A DNA stretch of 32,500 nucleotides from Hepatocystis sp. ex Piliocolobus tephrosceles. Its lineage: Eukaryota > Apicomplexa > Aconoidasida > Haemosporida > Plasmodiidae. The translations under genes were made by a program, and so were the position numbers. Where the stretch lies: positions 1 to 32,500 of the forward strand of contig CABPSV020000075.1 in assembly GCA_902459845.2 (NCBI GenBank), read 5' to 3'. This document shows positions 11,493-24,097 of the stretch, piece by piece. The notes below the pieces were generated by a model. That model did no database searches. It was not told where the DNA came from and saw only the letters and a program-made list of their open reading frames with translations. Numbering within the stretch: the stretch's first letter is position 1; every line of letters starts with the position of its first letter.

Positions 11493-11660
11493 ACCAATTA
11501 TTATTAGTCAATCATTGTTAGCCAATTATTACTAGCCAATTATTACTAGCCAATTATTACTAGCCAATTATTACTAACCAGTTATTACTAGCCAGTTATT
11601 ACTAACCAGTTATTATTAACCAGTTATTACTAGCCAGTTATTACTAGCCAGTTATTATTT
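11493..11660. repeat. 14-nt minisatellite, about 12 copies, ending just before a start codon
   Basis: The unit is GCCAATTATTACTA, drifting to ACCAGTTATTACTA in later copies. The array ends about 10 bases before the dioxygenase ATG at 11670, so it lies in the 5' leader or core promoter. Confidence 0.92.
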
Positions 11661-11669
11661 TTTCTTAAA

Positions 11670-11987
11670 ATGAATACTTATAAAGAACATTTAAAAACAA
11701 AATTTGAATATAAATACTTACTTTACTCCGTATCATTTGTGTTGGTAAATTTGGGTATACTAATATGCAGCGATAGAAAAAAAAAACAAAAAAAAAAATA
11801 TACATTATTTATTTATTTATTCATTTATTTATTTTTTTTTTTATTTTTATTTTTATTTTTTTTTTTTATTTTTATTTTTTTTTGTTTGTTCTGCTCACAA
11901 ACAACCATATGTTACACGAGCATATTTTTGATATATCAATTTTCACCTGTATATATTACCCACTGATTATTTACGTTTGTCTGGTAC

Positions 11988-12033
<46 letters not shown>

Positions 12034-13668
12034 ACAGGGATTTGTAATGAGTACATAAAAAGAAAACATTCAATACATAGTAATGAAAAACCTAAAATTT
12101 ATTTTAATTTAAGTGACAAGAATTTTGAATATGTGAATAAAACAAGTTACTTTAAGAGGCTTAATAAAATATGCAATAGTTTGAATGTACCTCTAGAAGA
12201 AATATCCAAAGCTGCTAAAAATTATTATCCTATAGAATATCACTTACAATATTTAAATAACATTTTTGAAAATACAAAAAAAAAATTAGAAAATATTATA
12301 AAAAATGAAAAGAATAAAACAAAGGATATGAATGAAATATTAGAAAAGTTGATTGATGAAATTATAAATGACTTCGAGTCACATTGGTACAATGGTCACG
12401 AAAGTAAAAACGAGAAATATCCTTTTTTTTTAGAACAACTAGATTGGAAACATTTAAAAGAATTTATATTAGAAAGAAAAAAAATAAGTTTGTATAATTC
12501 GGTTAATTTAATAACTACATTGATTGATGAACTATATGCATATATTTATATATACTTAATAATAAATTACAAAAGAAATAATATGTTTAATTTTTTTAAA
12601 ATAAAACGAATGTATAGGCATTGTAGTGAGAATGTAGGAAAGGATATAGGTTTAGAAGTAAACAATTATTTATGGTTAAATTCTGATGATATAAATTATA
12701 CTAATAATTTTGCTTGTATTAATAATAAAAATAATGGAAGTATGATAAATACAAATGATGAAGGATTAGTGAACAACACAAAATATATACTTAATATAGA
12801 TACATTAAACGAAATAAAAGAAAGTCTTTCAAAGTATGGAGTAGTAGTTTTACAAAATTTAATACCTATAGAAGACATAGAAAAAATAAAAAAACATTTA
12901 TATATTGATAAAACTGATATTAATATAGCACAGTATTTAATGGCTGAAGATCAAAATATTTTTTGTATTAGACCTACAAGAGGAAGGCAATATTGTATAT
13001 TAAGAAATAGTAGAAAAAGTGACTCTTTTGTTAACATACAACAAAAATGGTTAAATATTATTTACAATTATTTACCAATAGGAAAAATACATATAAATAT
13101 GTTTGATTTTTTTTCCTCAAAAAATATTGACAAAAATAATATGTTTAATTTTAATTGGGAAAATATAAATAACTTAAATGTAAAAGTAGAAGAAAATGAT
13201 AAAATATATATATCTGATTTACAATTAATAAATAATGAACCGTTAAGTGAAATTCAATCATATCATGTCGATAATGGGTTAGGTGGTATAAGTGTTATGT
13301 TACCATTAAACAAAATAAATGAACAGTCAGGTAATTTTGAATTTTTTTTAGGCACACATAAATTTTCTTCTTTCAAAAAAAAATTATTAAAAGAAAAATT
13401 ATTTAATTTAAATAAGTTTATGGAAATATATTATCAAACTAGATCATCATTTATTCCAAAAGTAAAAGAAAAAGATGTTATAATTTATGATTCTAAAATT
13501 ATACATAGAGGTTTATCTAATCATTTATGGCTAAAAAATTCAGCTCTAATCTATCGTTATGACTATAAAAATTATCCTCCTCCGGGTCAAGATTTTTTAG
13601 ATATTGTTTCTTATAATGTAATTGGAAAGTGTATATCTTTTTTTAATTTTTTGGGTAAATATTTTTAA
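11670..13668 (+). CDS. PhyH-like Fe(II)/2-oxoglutarate dioxygenase (two exons)
   Basis: Exon 1 is 11670-11754 and exon 2 is 12038-13668, joined in phase 1 (G|GTATAC donor, T-rich TTTACAG acceptor), giving 571 residues. The C-terminal third carries the iron-binding triad of the double-stranded beta-helix dioxygenases: H438 and D440 (in YHVDNGLGG), then H518 (in IIHRGLSNH), with R535 placed to bind 2-oxoglutarate. Spacing and the surrounding GDVIIYD-like strand (DVIIYDSKIIHRG) fit the phytanoyl-CoA dioxygenase family. The first 30 residues include a hydrophobic stretch (YLLYSVSFVLVNLGI) that could act as a signal or anchor. The roughly 400 residues before the triad are Lys/Asn-rich with a helical look and I do not recognise them. 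The substrate is unknown. The exon 1 start is chosen because it gives a clean splice; a short first exon is the least certain part. Confidence 0.82.
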
Positions 13669-13796
13669 AATGGGGGACTGCATATTATATGTCAGTACAA
13701 ATATATTGTGGTTGACCTGTTCGTCAAGACAAAAAAAAAAAAAAAATAACTGTTTATTTGCTTTTTTTTACCAACCCACTATTTTTGCATTTTTAC

Positions 13797-13887
13797 CCAT
13801 TTGTTTTATCCATTTGTTTTATTCATTTGTTTTATCCATTTGTTTTATCCATTTGTTTTATCCATTTGTTTTATCCATTTGTTTTAT
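13797..13887. repeat. 13-nt minisatellite, 7 copies
   Basis: The unit is CCATTTGTTTTAT, with one copy starting TC. It is noncoding, about 130 bases after the dioxygenase stop codon. Confidence 0.9.
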
Positions 13888-14190
13888 TTCATTTTTTTTT
13901 TTAACCCATGTTCCGAACACAACATCAGTCAATGGAACAATAAAAAAAAAAAAAAAAAAAACGCAAAAGCATGAGATTGTCCATATATGGATATATGAAT
14001 ATATGGATATATGGATATATGTACATATAAACACAAGAATTAAATAATATTATATTCCTTTGTTGCTTTAAAAAAAAAAAAAAAAAATTCTATAATGAAA
14101 TATATTGATTTGATATACTGTCGAATTTTTACATTGCTTAAAATTATATGAACATTTGGTATATCATTTTTAAACAAACTAGTAAAAAGG

Positions 14191-14228
<38 letters not shown>

Positions 14229-14414
14229 TATATATGTTATGTACGTTATAAATAATATTTGATATTTGATATTTTATTAAAGCATTTTTTATAAAGGTTA
14301 TTAAGGCGTCGTTTTATATAAACCTCCCAATTAACTTAATTTTAGCTACGAGTAGAATGAAAAAAATAAAAATAAAAAATACCCCTTCAACTCCTATCTT
14401 TCATCTTCTATATA

Positions 14415-14515
14415 CATATATACGTACATAAACATATATACGTACATAAACATATATACGTACAGAAGCATATATACGTACAGAAGCATATATACGTACA
14501 GAAACATATATACAT
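14415..14515. repeat. 18-nt minisatellite, 5-6 copies
   Basis: The unit is CATATATACGTACATAAA, with later copies ending CAGAAG or CAGAAA. Each copy contains the palindrome TACGTA. It is noncoding. Confidence 0.88.
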
Positions 14516-15289
14516 ATGTACATACATACATACATACATACGTACGGATTTAACAAAGTATGTGAAACCAAATAAAAACAATAGTATTTTATTCATCAAA
14601 AAAAGAAAAACAATATTGTTGCTTTTCTTGTCAAGTTTGCTATTGTCAAGTTTGTTATGATTTTTAGGGAAAAATAAAAAAAAAAACCCTAAAAAATATA
14701 AATCCATTTAACACAGCTTAAATTTTACTATTTTATATATGTTATATATAGTACTTTACTTATAATGTTGCCAAATTAATATACATACATATTTACATAT
14801 GTATATATATATTAATTAATTATTGCTAAGTATTATATATATTGAAAAGTACATATGATGTGATTAAAAATTTTTTTCGATCATTTTTTTTTTTTTTTTT
14901 TTTAAGAAAAAGCATATGCATATCTGCTCATTTTCATGCTTATGCTAATGCCATAACAACAATTAAAAAAAAAAGTAAAAAAAAAGTAAAAAAAAAGTAA
15001 AAAAAAAGTAAAAAAAAAAAAAAAAAAATAAAATAAAAAATTGTAATAAAAAAAATACATAATCCAATTCGTTAAAAAATAAAATATATCGTAAAAAATT
15101 CTGTTTTTAACAGATACATATATATTTATATATTTAGAGGAAAAAAAAGGGAACATTATTTTTTAACAGCAATTTTTACTGTAAAATAAATAAGTTTTTT
15201 TTTTTTTATAATTTAATTTTTTAATTATTTTTAGTATCCTATAAGATTTTAACTAATAAACACTATTTATTACTATTACAATAACGAAA

Positions 15290-16397
15290 ATGGTCAAAGG
15301 TAATGAACTTTTTTTTAAAAAGAAGAAAAACAAAATGCATAAACGAAATATTTAATGAGTACATTATATATGTATAAAATATATATGGCTTATACATATG
15401 TGAACGTGAGCAACATTTTTTTTGCAATTTTCATTAAAGAAAAAAAAAAAAAAAAAAAAAACGAATCAAAACAAAACCAAATAAATGTTTTTTTGGCAAC
15501 TGAATTAAAAAATACATAAAAGAGCGAAAACATATATATTATTTGTTCTTACAAATCTGTATATTGAAATATAAAGATTCAATCAATAAAAAAAAAAAGA
15601 AAAAAATGAAGATACTATATAAACAAAAGTCTAACTAGCAGCGTACATGAATAATATGCATTGTACATATATATATTACATTTGTGAACAGATAGAAGTA
15701 TATAGCATTATATATAAAAATAACAAGTTTTATTTACATAGTTTTATTTACATAGTTTCACTTACATTGTTTCATTTTTTTTTACTCTTTTTAAATTTTA
15801 GGTACAACTAAACAGAAGAAGGTTTTAAAACCATTAACCAAAGTAGTAACAATTAATTTAAATAAAGTAACACACCATATGTGTTTTAAGAGAAAGGCCC
15901 CAAGAGCTATTAAAGAGATTAAACAAATAGCATCGAAATTAATGCATACAAAGGTAAACCCTTTTTTTTTTTTTTTTTTTATTCATTTTGTTTTTATAAT
16001 TTATGACAAAAAAGTGTTAATCTAGTTGTTAATTTGTAATTTATAATATTTATTAATTACAATACTGTTTTATGGCTGTTTTTTTTTTGAGGAGATTTTT
16101 ACTCGATAAATATGAACAACTGTTATGTATATTATTCTCATCTGTTTTAACATGCATATATATATATATATATATATTTGATACACTTTTAACTTTTAGG
16201 ATGTACGTATGGACGTTAAATTGAACAAATTTATTTGGGGAAAGGGTATTAGAAATCCACCAAGCAGAGTTAGAGTTAAAATAGAAAGAAAAAGAAATGA
16301 AGATGAAGATGCCAGAGAAAAAATGTATACAATCATCCAACACGTAGCGGTTGATTCATACAAGGGGTTAGTTAATGAATGTGAAGCGGCAGAATGA
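15290..16397 (+). CDS. RPL31: 60S ribosomal protein L31 (eL31), three exons
   Basis: Exons are 15290-15299, 15802-15953 and 16200-16397, giving 119 residues, the usual eL31 length. Exon 1 codes only for MVK and the first base of Gly4, a layout common in ribosomal protein genes. Recognisable eL31 sequence includes [34 protein letters not shown] and [12 protein letters not shown]. The protein sits at the exit-tunnel rim of the large subunit. It is the least AT-biased coding sequence here and lacks low-complexity inserts, as expected for a highly expressed gene. Intron 1 (502 nt) is long for this region and may hold control elements, but nothing specific is visible. All junctions are GT..AG. Confidence 0.97.
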
Positions 16398-16789
16398 GCT
16401 AAGTTGCAGCGAAATTAAAAAATATTATACAAAGAATATGTTTGCTTATATAAAATATGTACATATATACACATATATATTTATATACACATATATATTT
16501 ATATACACGTATATATTTATATACACATATATATTTATATATGTATGTATAAGTTAAGAAAAAAAAACTGCTTTATTTTACATTTTTTTTTTTTTTTTTT
16601 TTTTTTTATCAATGCATAAAAACAATAAAAAATGTAAATTGTAACTTGTTATATAAACTTGAATATTTTACAATGGTATATATTTTTATTATTTGTTAAA
16701 ACTGTTTTATATATTTAAATACAGGAAAAGAAAAAAAAAAACAGCTAAAATTTTATTTAAAAAAACAGAAATAGCCAAAATTTTATTTT

Positions 16790-16828
<39 letters not shown>

Positions 16829-17027
16829 GCTACATGTTCATACAGTTTTATTGAAAATTTTGTGTAGAATTTATAATTTGATTATATATTTTCCTTGGTT
16901 TAATAAAATGAAATAAGACATAATAAATAAGGTATGGTTATTTAATTTTGTACGTTAAAAAATGCTTACACAAATATATGTTACCTGCCTACATATGTAC
17001 GTTGTAATTTGTTCTGAATAATTCTTA

Positions 17028-17066
<39 letters not shown>

Positions 17067-17734
17067 TACAAGCAAAACCTATGTAAAAAAAATTGTGTGT
17101 TTTTTTTTTTTTTTTTTTACAAAAATTAACGATCTTAGTGTCATATTTTTATTTTTTTAAATTGAAAATGTTAATGTGTATAACAACGTTTAAAAAAAAA
17201 AAAAAAAATATAAAAACATGAGTTCTCTTAAGCTTAAATAAAAAAAAAAAAAACACACACATGTATGTACCTATGCATGTGTTGTATACGTATAAAAACA
17301 TTCAAAAATTTTTCTCTATTTTTTTGAGGAATAAAAATGTTGAAAACAATAATATTTTCTTATTTGTTATAAATTTATTAAAAAAAGGGTATAACGACTA
17401 AAAAAGTAATAAAAATAAGTCCTATTATATAGGCTTATATATATTAATTCGTCTATTAAGAATTTCTTCCAAAAACATTTAAATAAAATAAAAAAAAAAT
17501 AAGAAGTAAACTTTTGTTTTAATAAATTTTTATTATTAGCCATTTATAATAATAGTTACCGACTTAACGAATAATTGAGTGAAAAGAATAACCTAAGGGA
17601 AATATATATACGCACATTATAGGATAGGTGTTGTATATTTGTCATATAATAAAATATATAAAAAAAAAAAAAGCAAATAAAAAGTATAATAAAAGATATA
17701 GTAAAGAGTGTAATAAAGTTATGATAAAGTTATA
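16398..17734. other. Intergenic region between L31 and myosin B
   Basis: It starts with an 18-nt ATACACATATATATTTAT-type repeat (about 16457-16543). A/T homopolymers follow, including an A run of about 28 at 16797 and one of about 33 at 17031. No coding exon or structured RNA is recognisable. Confidence 0.65.
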
Positions 17735-18848
17735 ATGAATAAAAACAGTGAACTAAATAACTATTTCAGAATTAATAGTGAATTAATAAATAAAAATGAA
17801 GAAAGTAAGATAGATAGTTTTTGCGTATGGACATATAAAAGTCCTAATGTTAATCTTTATCCTGATATTGTGTTTTTTAAATGTAGAGTTCTTAGTATAG
17901 ATGGTGATAATTATAATGTGAGAGAAATAATACCAGAAACCAATAGTGAATATACAGTAAAAAAACAGAATTTATATAACTGTAATGATAATGTTAATGT
18001 ACATAGTCATAGATTAAACGATTTGATTCATCAAAATAGTGCAGAGGTTTTAAATACGTTAGATTTAAGATATAAAAAAAATTATATTTATACTATAGCT
18101 GAACCAATATTAATATCGATAAACCCCTATCAAATTATAGATGTCAATATTGATGAATATAGACATATGAAAACTGATCAATTACCACCACATGTCTATA
18201 CTTACGCTAAAGAAGCATTGCTTGATTATATTAGTACAAACAGAAATCAATCTATGATTATAAGTGGAGAAAGTGGGTCAGGTAAAACAGAAGCTTCCAA
18301 ACTTGTTATTAAGTATTATTTAACAGGGAGTACACAAGTTAACGATATATCAAAAACTTTATGGGATTCAAATTTGATTTTAGAGGTAAGTATAAAAAAA
18401 AAAAAAAAAAAAAAAATCTTGTATATATTTGTGTGTATCTACATGTATATCGAATTAAGATATATACAGTTGTTACCATTACTTATCTGCATTATTTATC
18501 TACATTATTTATCTATATTACTTATCTATATTATTTATCTACATCATGTTTAATTAGGTTTATTTTTATTTTATTTATTTATTTTTTTAATATTTTAACC
18601 TACTGATTCTATTTAGGCTTTTGGTAATGCAAAAACAATCAAAAACAACAATTCAAGTAGATATGGAAAATTTATAAAAATTAAACTAGATAAAAATCAC
18701 AACATTATTTCATCATGTATTGAGATATTTTTATTAGAAAAAATAAGAGTTGTTTCGCAGGTAATTTTTAATTTATGCCAGTTAAACATCTTATTTATTG
18801 CTTAAAAGGAGGAATTATTCGAATTTTGTTACTTTTGTACAAAGCCAT

Positions 18849-18887
<39 letters not shown>

Positions 18888-21670
18888 TTTGTCACAATCA
18901 TATTTTATTATATGTGTTTGCTTATATATATAGTGTGTTTGTGTTTGTATATATGTATACATTTTTATGTCGTTATTTCGAACAAACAGGAAGAAGAAGA
19001 AAGGTGCTACCATATATTTTACCAAATTCTCAAAGGAATGAGTAATGATTTAAAAAACAAATACAAGATCAAACCAGAAAGTGAATATAATTATTTTTCG
19101 AATAAGGGTATCACAGTGCCAGGTAAAAAAAAACAAAAAAAAACACGCATATATATATATATATATATATGTATTCATATGTGTTATTAAATACTATGCT
19201 TACGCTAACATGTAGCTGTATTATTTCTATTTTTTGGGGCGTTTTTACAAAGTTTTTTTTTTTTTTTAATCTGGTTTTAATAGTTGTATACGTTTGTACT
19301 ACATATATGAACTCTACAACGTGTACACTTTATTTTTTCGTTTGTTTGCTTGTTTGTTTGTCTATTTTTTACAGATTTGAATGACATAGAAGATTTCGAA
19401 AATTTACATCGTGCACTGGATAAAATGAAAATGTCCTATTTAAAAGATGATCTGTTTTTTACTTTATCAGGTAATGTTATTACTACGCATTTTTTGCATT
19501 TTTGTTTTTACGATACATATTATTAAATAGGATTAAAATTTGAATTGGTTTAATATAACAGTTTTACACAATTCAGTTTAATATGTTTGGTTATATATAT
19601 ATATATATTACTACGTATGCATATACGTGTATGTGTGTGTTTTGTTTATTTTTATTTTTTTTTTGTAGGTCTGTTGTTATTAGGAAATATCGAATTTGAT
19701 AGTATAGAAAAGGGAGGTAAAACAAATTGTAGTATAATAAATGATAATATTTTAAAAATAGTAAGTAGTGTTTGTGATTTATTAGGTTTAGAATATGATT
19801 ATATGAGGAAATGTTTAATAGAAACTGAAAAAGTGATAGCAAATCAGAAAATCGAAATTCCGTTTTCTATTGATGAATCTATATCTATTTGTAAATCAAT
19901 GTCAAAAGATATATACAATAAAATTTTTGAATATCTTACAAAAAAAATAAATGAATTTTTAAATGGAAACCAAGAGTTAGATAGTTATATAGGTATATTA
20001 GATATATTCGGTTTTGAAATATTTAAAAAAAACTCATTAGAACAGTTATTAATTAATATAGCTAATGAAGAAATACATAATATATATTTGTTTGTAGTTT
20101 ATGAACGTGAATCAAATTTATATAAAAGTGAAGGTATTTTATCTGAATCGGTTAAATATACAACTAATGATAGTGTCCTTGATTTGTTACAAGGAAAGAC
20201 ATCAATCATATCGATTTTGGAGGATGCTTGTTTGTCTCCAGGGAAAAAGGATGAAGTAAGTACAAAAAAAAAAAAAAAAAAACAGCCAAACATATGTACA
20301 TATGGTAAAAAAACAACCAGCCAATCATATATACATATGGTAAAAAAAAAAAAAAATTAATTATAAATTTTCATATAAAATTATGTACTAAAGTTATATC
20401 AGATATATGTGTTTGTTTGTGTGTACATATTTTGTTTATTCGACGATTCATTTATTAATAAAACACATTCGAACTTTTTTTCTTTCAGTCTATTGTACAA
20501 ATATATGGAAATAAATTTGGTAAACATACTCAATACTCTATTTGTAGATTAGATATAAGATACAGTTTTTTAATTAAGCATACTGTCAGTGATGTTGTTT
20601 ATAACATTTCTGGTTTCATTTCCAAAAATAAAGACATCCTTTCTTCTAACATTTTGAACTTATTAAAGGTTAGTATAGATTCTATAACAAAAACAAAAAA
20701 ATAAATAAATAAATATAACGTTTACGAAATTGGGTCATACACGTGTGAATATATATATACGCACATGTGCAGATATTTTTAATAGTAGCATATATTTTTA
20801 TGGTATTACTATACTACTTTATTGTTATTTGTTTATATTCATCAGTTGTACTTTGTATTAATTTTTTTACTGTGTTTATTTGTTATATTATATGTTTTCA
20901 TTTTTTTTACAGGTCTCAAAAAATAACCTTATAAAAGATTTGTATGCTGATGTGCAGCCCACAGAGTCTTTAGGCCGCAAGAATTTGGTCACATATAAAT
21001 ACTTGGATAATTTGCGAAAAATAAGTGCTAATTTAAAAGAAACCAATATATTTTTTATAAAATGTATAAAACCGAATGAAACAAAAGAAAAAAATAATTT
21101 TAACCAAAAAAAAATTTTTCCTCAGTTATTTGCTTTATCTATTATTGAAACTTTAAATATACAATTTTTTTTTCAATATAAATATACCTTTGCTTCATTT
21201 ATAAACTATTACAAATATTTGGATGTATCGGTACTAGATAATCCAGGTTCTGACGACAAAACCAAAGTAACAACGGCACTGAAGAACACGTTGAACGATG
21301 ATTTGTTTAAGGTTCAAAATGATTCAAAAAAAAAAAAAAAAAAATGATACAAATATATACATATTTATTTGTTTTACTGTTTTATTTGTTTTATTGTTTT
21401 ATTTGTTTTACTGTTTTATCCGTTATATTTTTATTTATTTTTTTTTATTTGCAGATTGGCAACACAATGGTTTTTTTAAAAAAAGAAGCTATACAAGAAA
21501 TTAGAACAATAATAAACAACAACTTAAAATGTTATGTTGATATATGCAATATAATAAGTGCTTTTACCTTAAAAACGAAGAAAAATAATTTAATAGAATC
21601 AAAAATAAAAAATCTGGAAATGGCTCAAGCATATTTTAGAAAATATAAGTACATAAATCAGCTTAAGTAA
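17735..21670 (+). CDS. MyoB: Myosin B, class XIV myosin motor (eight exons)
   Basis: Exons are 17735-18385, 18617-18760, 18990-19122, 19375-19470, 19669-20255, 20489-20668, 20913-21311 and 21455-21670. Together they give 801 residues, the length I recall for Plasmodium MyoB. Motor signatures are in order: P-loop GESGSGKT at 178-185, switch I NNSSRYGK at 228-235, and switch II DIFGFE at 453-458. In the last exons come the actin-binding and converter regions (FIKCIKPNE; then [12 protein letters not shown]). After the converter only about 65 residues remain, so this is a neck with one degenerate light-chain site and no tail, as in apicomplexan class XIV myosins. Known MyoB binds its own light chain (MLC-B) and sits at the apical tip of invasive stages, distinct from the glideosome motor MyoA. 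The introns are 143-252 nt with good GTAAGT-type donors, except the last, which uses GTTCAA. Confidence 0.96.
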
Positions 21671-21715
21671 ATTTACATTTTTAACATGTAATTTAGTCTG
21701 TTTTATTCTGCTTGT

Positions 21716-21870
21716 TTTTGTCTGTTTTTTTTGTCTGTTTTTTTTTGTCTGTTTTTTTTGTCTGTTTTTTTTGTCTGTTTTTTTTGTCTGTTTTTTTTGT
21801 CTGTTTTTTTTGTCTATTTTTTTTGTCTGTTTTTTTTGTCTGTTTTGTCTGCTTTTTTTATCTGTTTTGT
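21716..21870. repeat. TGTCTGTTTTTTT-type tandem repeat
   Basis: About twelve units of 12-14 nt begin roughly 45 bases after the MyoB stop codon, probably in its 3' untranslated region. The T-run length varies between copies. A few copies are altered to TGTCTA, TGTCTGC or TATCTG. Confidence 0.85.
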
Positions 21871-22935
21871 CTGCTTTTTTTTTTTTTTTTTCGTAATTAT
21901 TTTTAGTAAGAAACTATAGATAGTGCGAACATGTATATGTATATATGTGCATGTTATATATTCAATTGTGCTCATATTTTATTTTAATTAATTTATATCG
22001 TCATGTGTCTGTCGGTCTGTTGATTTATACACTTAGTAATTTTTTCTTTTTCTTTTCTTTTTCTTTTTTTTTTTCTTTTTTTTTTTATTTTTTTACAAAT
22101 GTATTTGAGTTTACTAAACCGTTAGTATGATCATGATCCTTTTTATTTATTTATTTTTTTGCTATATATTTGTTTTGTCATTTTTACATTTATCTATTCT
22201 ATACTTTTTTCCAACTTTTATGTTTCTTTTTTCATTAACACCTAACGTATACATGTTCTCTAGTATCTCTCCTTTTGTACATATATGAATGCATACATAC
22301 ATATATATATATGTATTATGTATATTTTGATATAATTTTTTAAATCATAACAAACGATAGTAAAAATATTATGTTAGTTTTTAAGTCTTCTTATTATTAA
22401 GTATACATATAAGAATCTATATTTTGTGCTTTTTTAAATGAAAAAAGGAAAAAAAAAAAAAAAAAAGGGGTATGATTTATTTTTTATATTTATTATTATT
22501 GTTACTGTTACTGTTACAATTACTTGTAGATGTTTATGATTTATTTGTTTTGTTATATAAACACGAACACAAAACAAGAACAGTAAAAAAGACGGGAAAA
22601 ACTAGCACATATATATACGTATGTATATGTATTTGTGTTTCGTTTATTTCACTAATTTTCACGTAGTAACATCCAGCGCTAAGAGAGATTTAGATTTAAT
22701 AAAAGTAATTATGGTTAAGTTTGTAAGTAATAAAATGAAAAGAGTGTTATATTTGTTGTATATGTTTGGTATATAATGCCATGTTTCGAAACAAGTTAAT
22801 GGTCTTATGAAATAGTTTGAGAATTTCCTACATAATTTTTATTTTTTATTTTTTTTTTTTTTCTTATAAGTAACATTTTATAAAATACATATAATATTAT
22901 ATGTATAAATGAGTTTATATAATATGTTAATAAAG

Positions 22936-22966
<31 letters not shown>

Positions 22967-23040
22967 TAAAAATATTTCGAGTTATAATTTTTGTTCTATT
23001 TGGTATTGAACATGTAAGTTATATACATCCATATATTTAT

Positions 23041-23125
23041 ATATACACGTTATTTATATATACACGTTATTTATATATACACGTGATTTATATATACACG
23101 TTATTTATATATACAGGTGATTTAT
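23041..23125. repeat. 17-nt minisatellite, 5 copies
   Basis: The unit is ATATACACGTTATTTAT. The third and fifth copies carry GTGA in place of GTTA, and the fifth also has CAGG instead of CACG. It is noncoding. Confidence 0.9.
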
Positions 23126-23951
23126 TATCTAAGAAAAAAAAAAAAAAAGTAAATAAAATAAAATAACTCAAATGTGTGAAAATATGAGCATATATATATA
23201 TATATATATGTATTATACTTTACATGAAAGTAATTGTATTTTTTTTATATACAATATATGTACAATTTTTATTCATTTATTTGTTTATTTATGCATCTTG
23301 CCTTTTTTTTTTTTTTTTTTTTTTTTTTGGTAGTATACTTTTAATTTTATTTTAATCTTTTGTGAAGAAAAAAAACATCTTTTGTTTTTTTTTTTTGCAG
23401 TAACTTTTGTACATTTAAAGTGCAAAAATTGTAAATAGTTTAAAAAAAAAAAAAAAAATGACATAGCAATTGGTCACATAGGGTTTGATTACTTATTAAA
23501 GACATGGTATATAACTATGAAAGGCAGAAATAACTATTTTATAAATAAACCAGTTTGTTTATGCTTCTAGCATTATATAAAGTTAAAATTTTGTTTTTCT
23601 GTCGGTAATCTTTTCGTTCGTAACGTTTTTGTTCATAACGCTTTTGTTCATAATTTTTTTGTTTGTCATTTTTTTTTTTTTTTTTTTTTTACTGTTATAG
23701 TGTTATACTGTTTTGTAAGATCATTTGTATTATAAGTAGCAGTCGTATTGGATGTTCTAAAAGCCATGTAACAACAAGAGTAAAAAAGAAAAGAAAAACA
23801 TATACATACGTAGGTACATATATTTATGTACATATATGTTTACATATGTTGTGCAATGAGGTGAAATAATGGATAAACACTTGAAACAGAGTTAAAGCGT
23901 TACTGATGCTTTGCATAATATTAAAACATTTTTAATACACAGTAAAGTTAT

Positions 23952-23982
<31 letters not shown>

Positions 23983-23984
<2 letters not shown>

Positions 23985-24093
23985 AAACGAACGAACGAAC
24001 AAACGAACAAACAAACGAACAAACAAACGAACAAACAAACGAACAAACAAACGAACAAACAAACGAACAAACAAACGAACAAACGAACAAACG
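23983..24093. repeat. 12-nt repeat (ACAAACGAACAA) abutting a start codon
   Basis: AAACGAACAAAC-type units follow an A run of about 27 and continue to within a few bases of the pseudokinase ATG at 24098. The whole array would lie in the 5' leader. In other frames it reads as Arg/Thr/Asn, a shadow of the repeat. Confidence 0.88.
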
Positions 24094-24097
24094 AACG

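Larger units (their letters stand above)
10255..11669. promoter_or_regulatory. Divergent intergenic region between the ATPase and dioxygenase genes
   Basis: This 1.4 kb region must hold the promoters and 5' leaders of both divergently transcribed genes. It contains purine-rich tracts (about 10386-10530), TA microsatellites (about 10987-11012 and 11320-11341), several T/A runs of 20-28, and two distinct minisatellites at 11347-11418 and 11493-11660. No coding exon is evident. Confidence 0.65.
13669..15289. other. Intergenic region between the dioxygenase and L31 genes
   Basis: This is the 3' flank of the dioxygenase and the upstream region of L31. It contains a 13-nt minisatellite (13797-13887), ATATGGAT repeats near 13982-14020, an 18-nt minisatellite (14415-14515), GTAAAAAAAA repeats near 14974-15010 and several A/T runs. 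I see no coding exon or RNA gene. Confidence 0.65.
21671..24097. other. 2.4 kb intergenic region upstream of the pseudokinase gene
   Basis: It contains a TGTCTGTTTTTTT repeat (about 21716-21870), a 17-nt minisatellite (23041-23125), many A/T runs and a 12-nt repeat next to the pseudokinase start. At 22650-23440 there are several splice-like signals and short open stretches, but no gene I can support; see findings. Confidence 0.6.

Noticed and set aside
16398..17734. A gene between L31 and myosin B
   Set aside because: No frame beyond low-complexity or TA-repeat sequence, and no coding-like composition. The interval is fully used by homopolymers and repeats.
22472..22666. Leu-rich 64-codon frame
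   Set aside because: It is mostly TTA/TTG triplets followed by tandem-repeat-like sequence, with no recognisable domain. Kept only as part of the weak small-gene hint.
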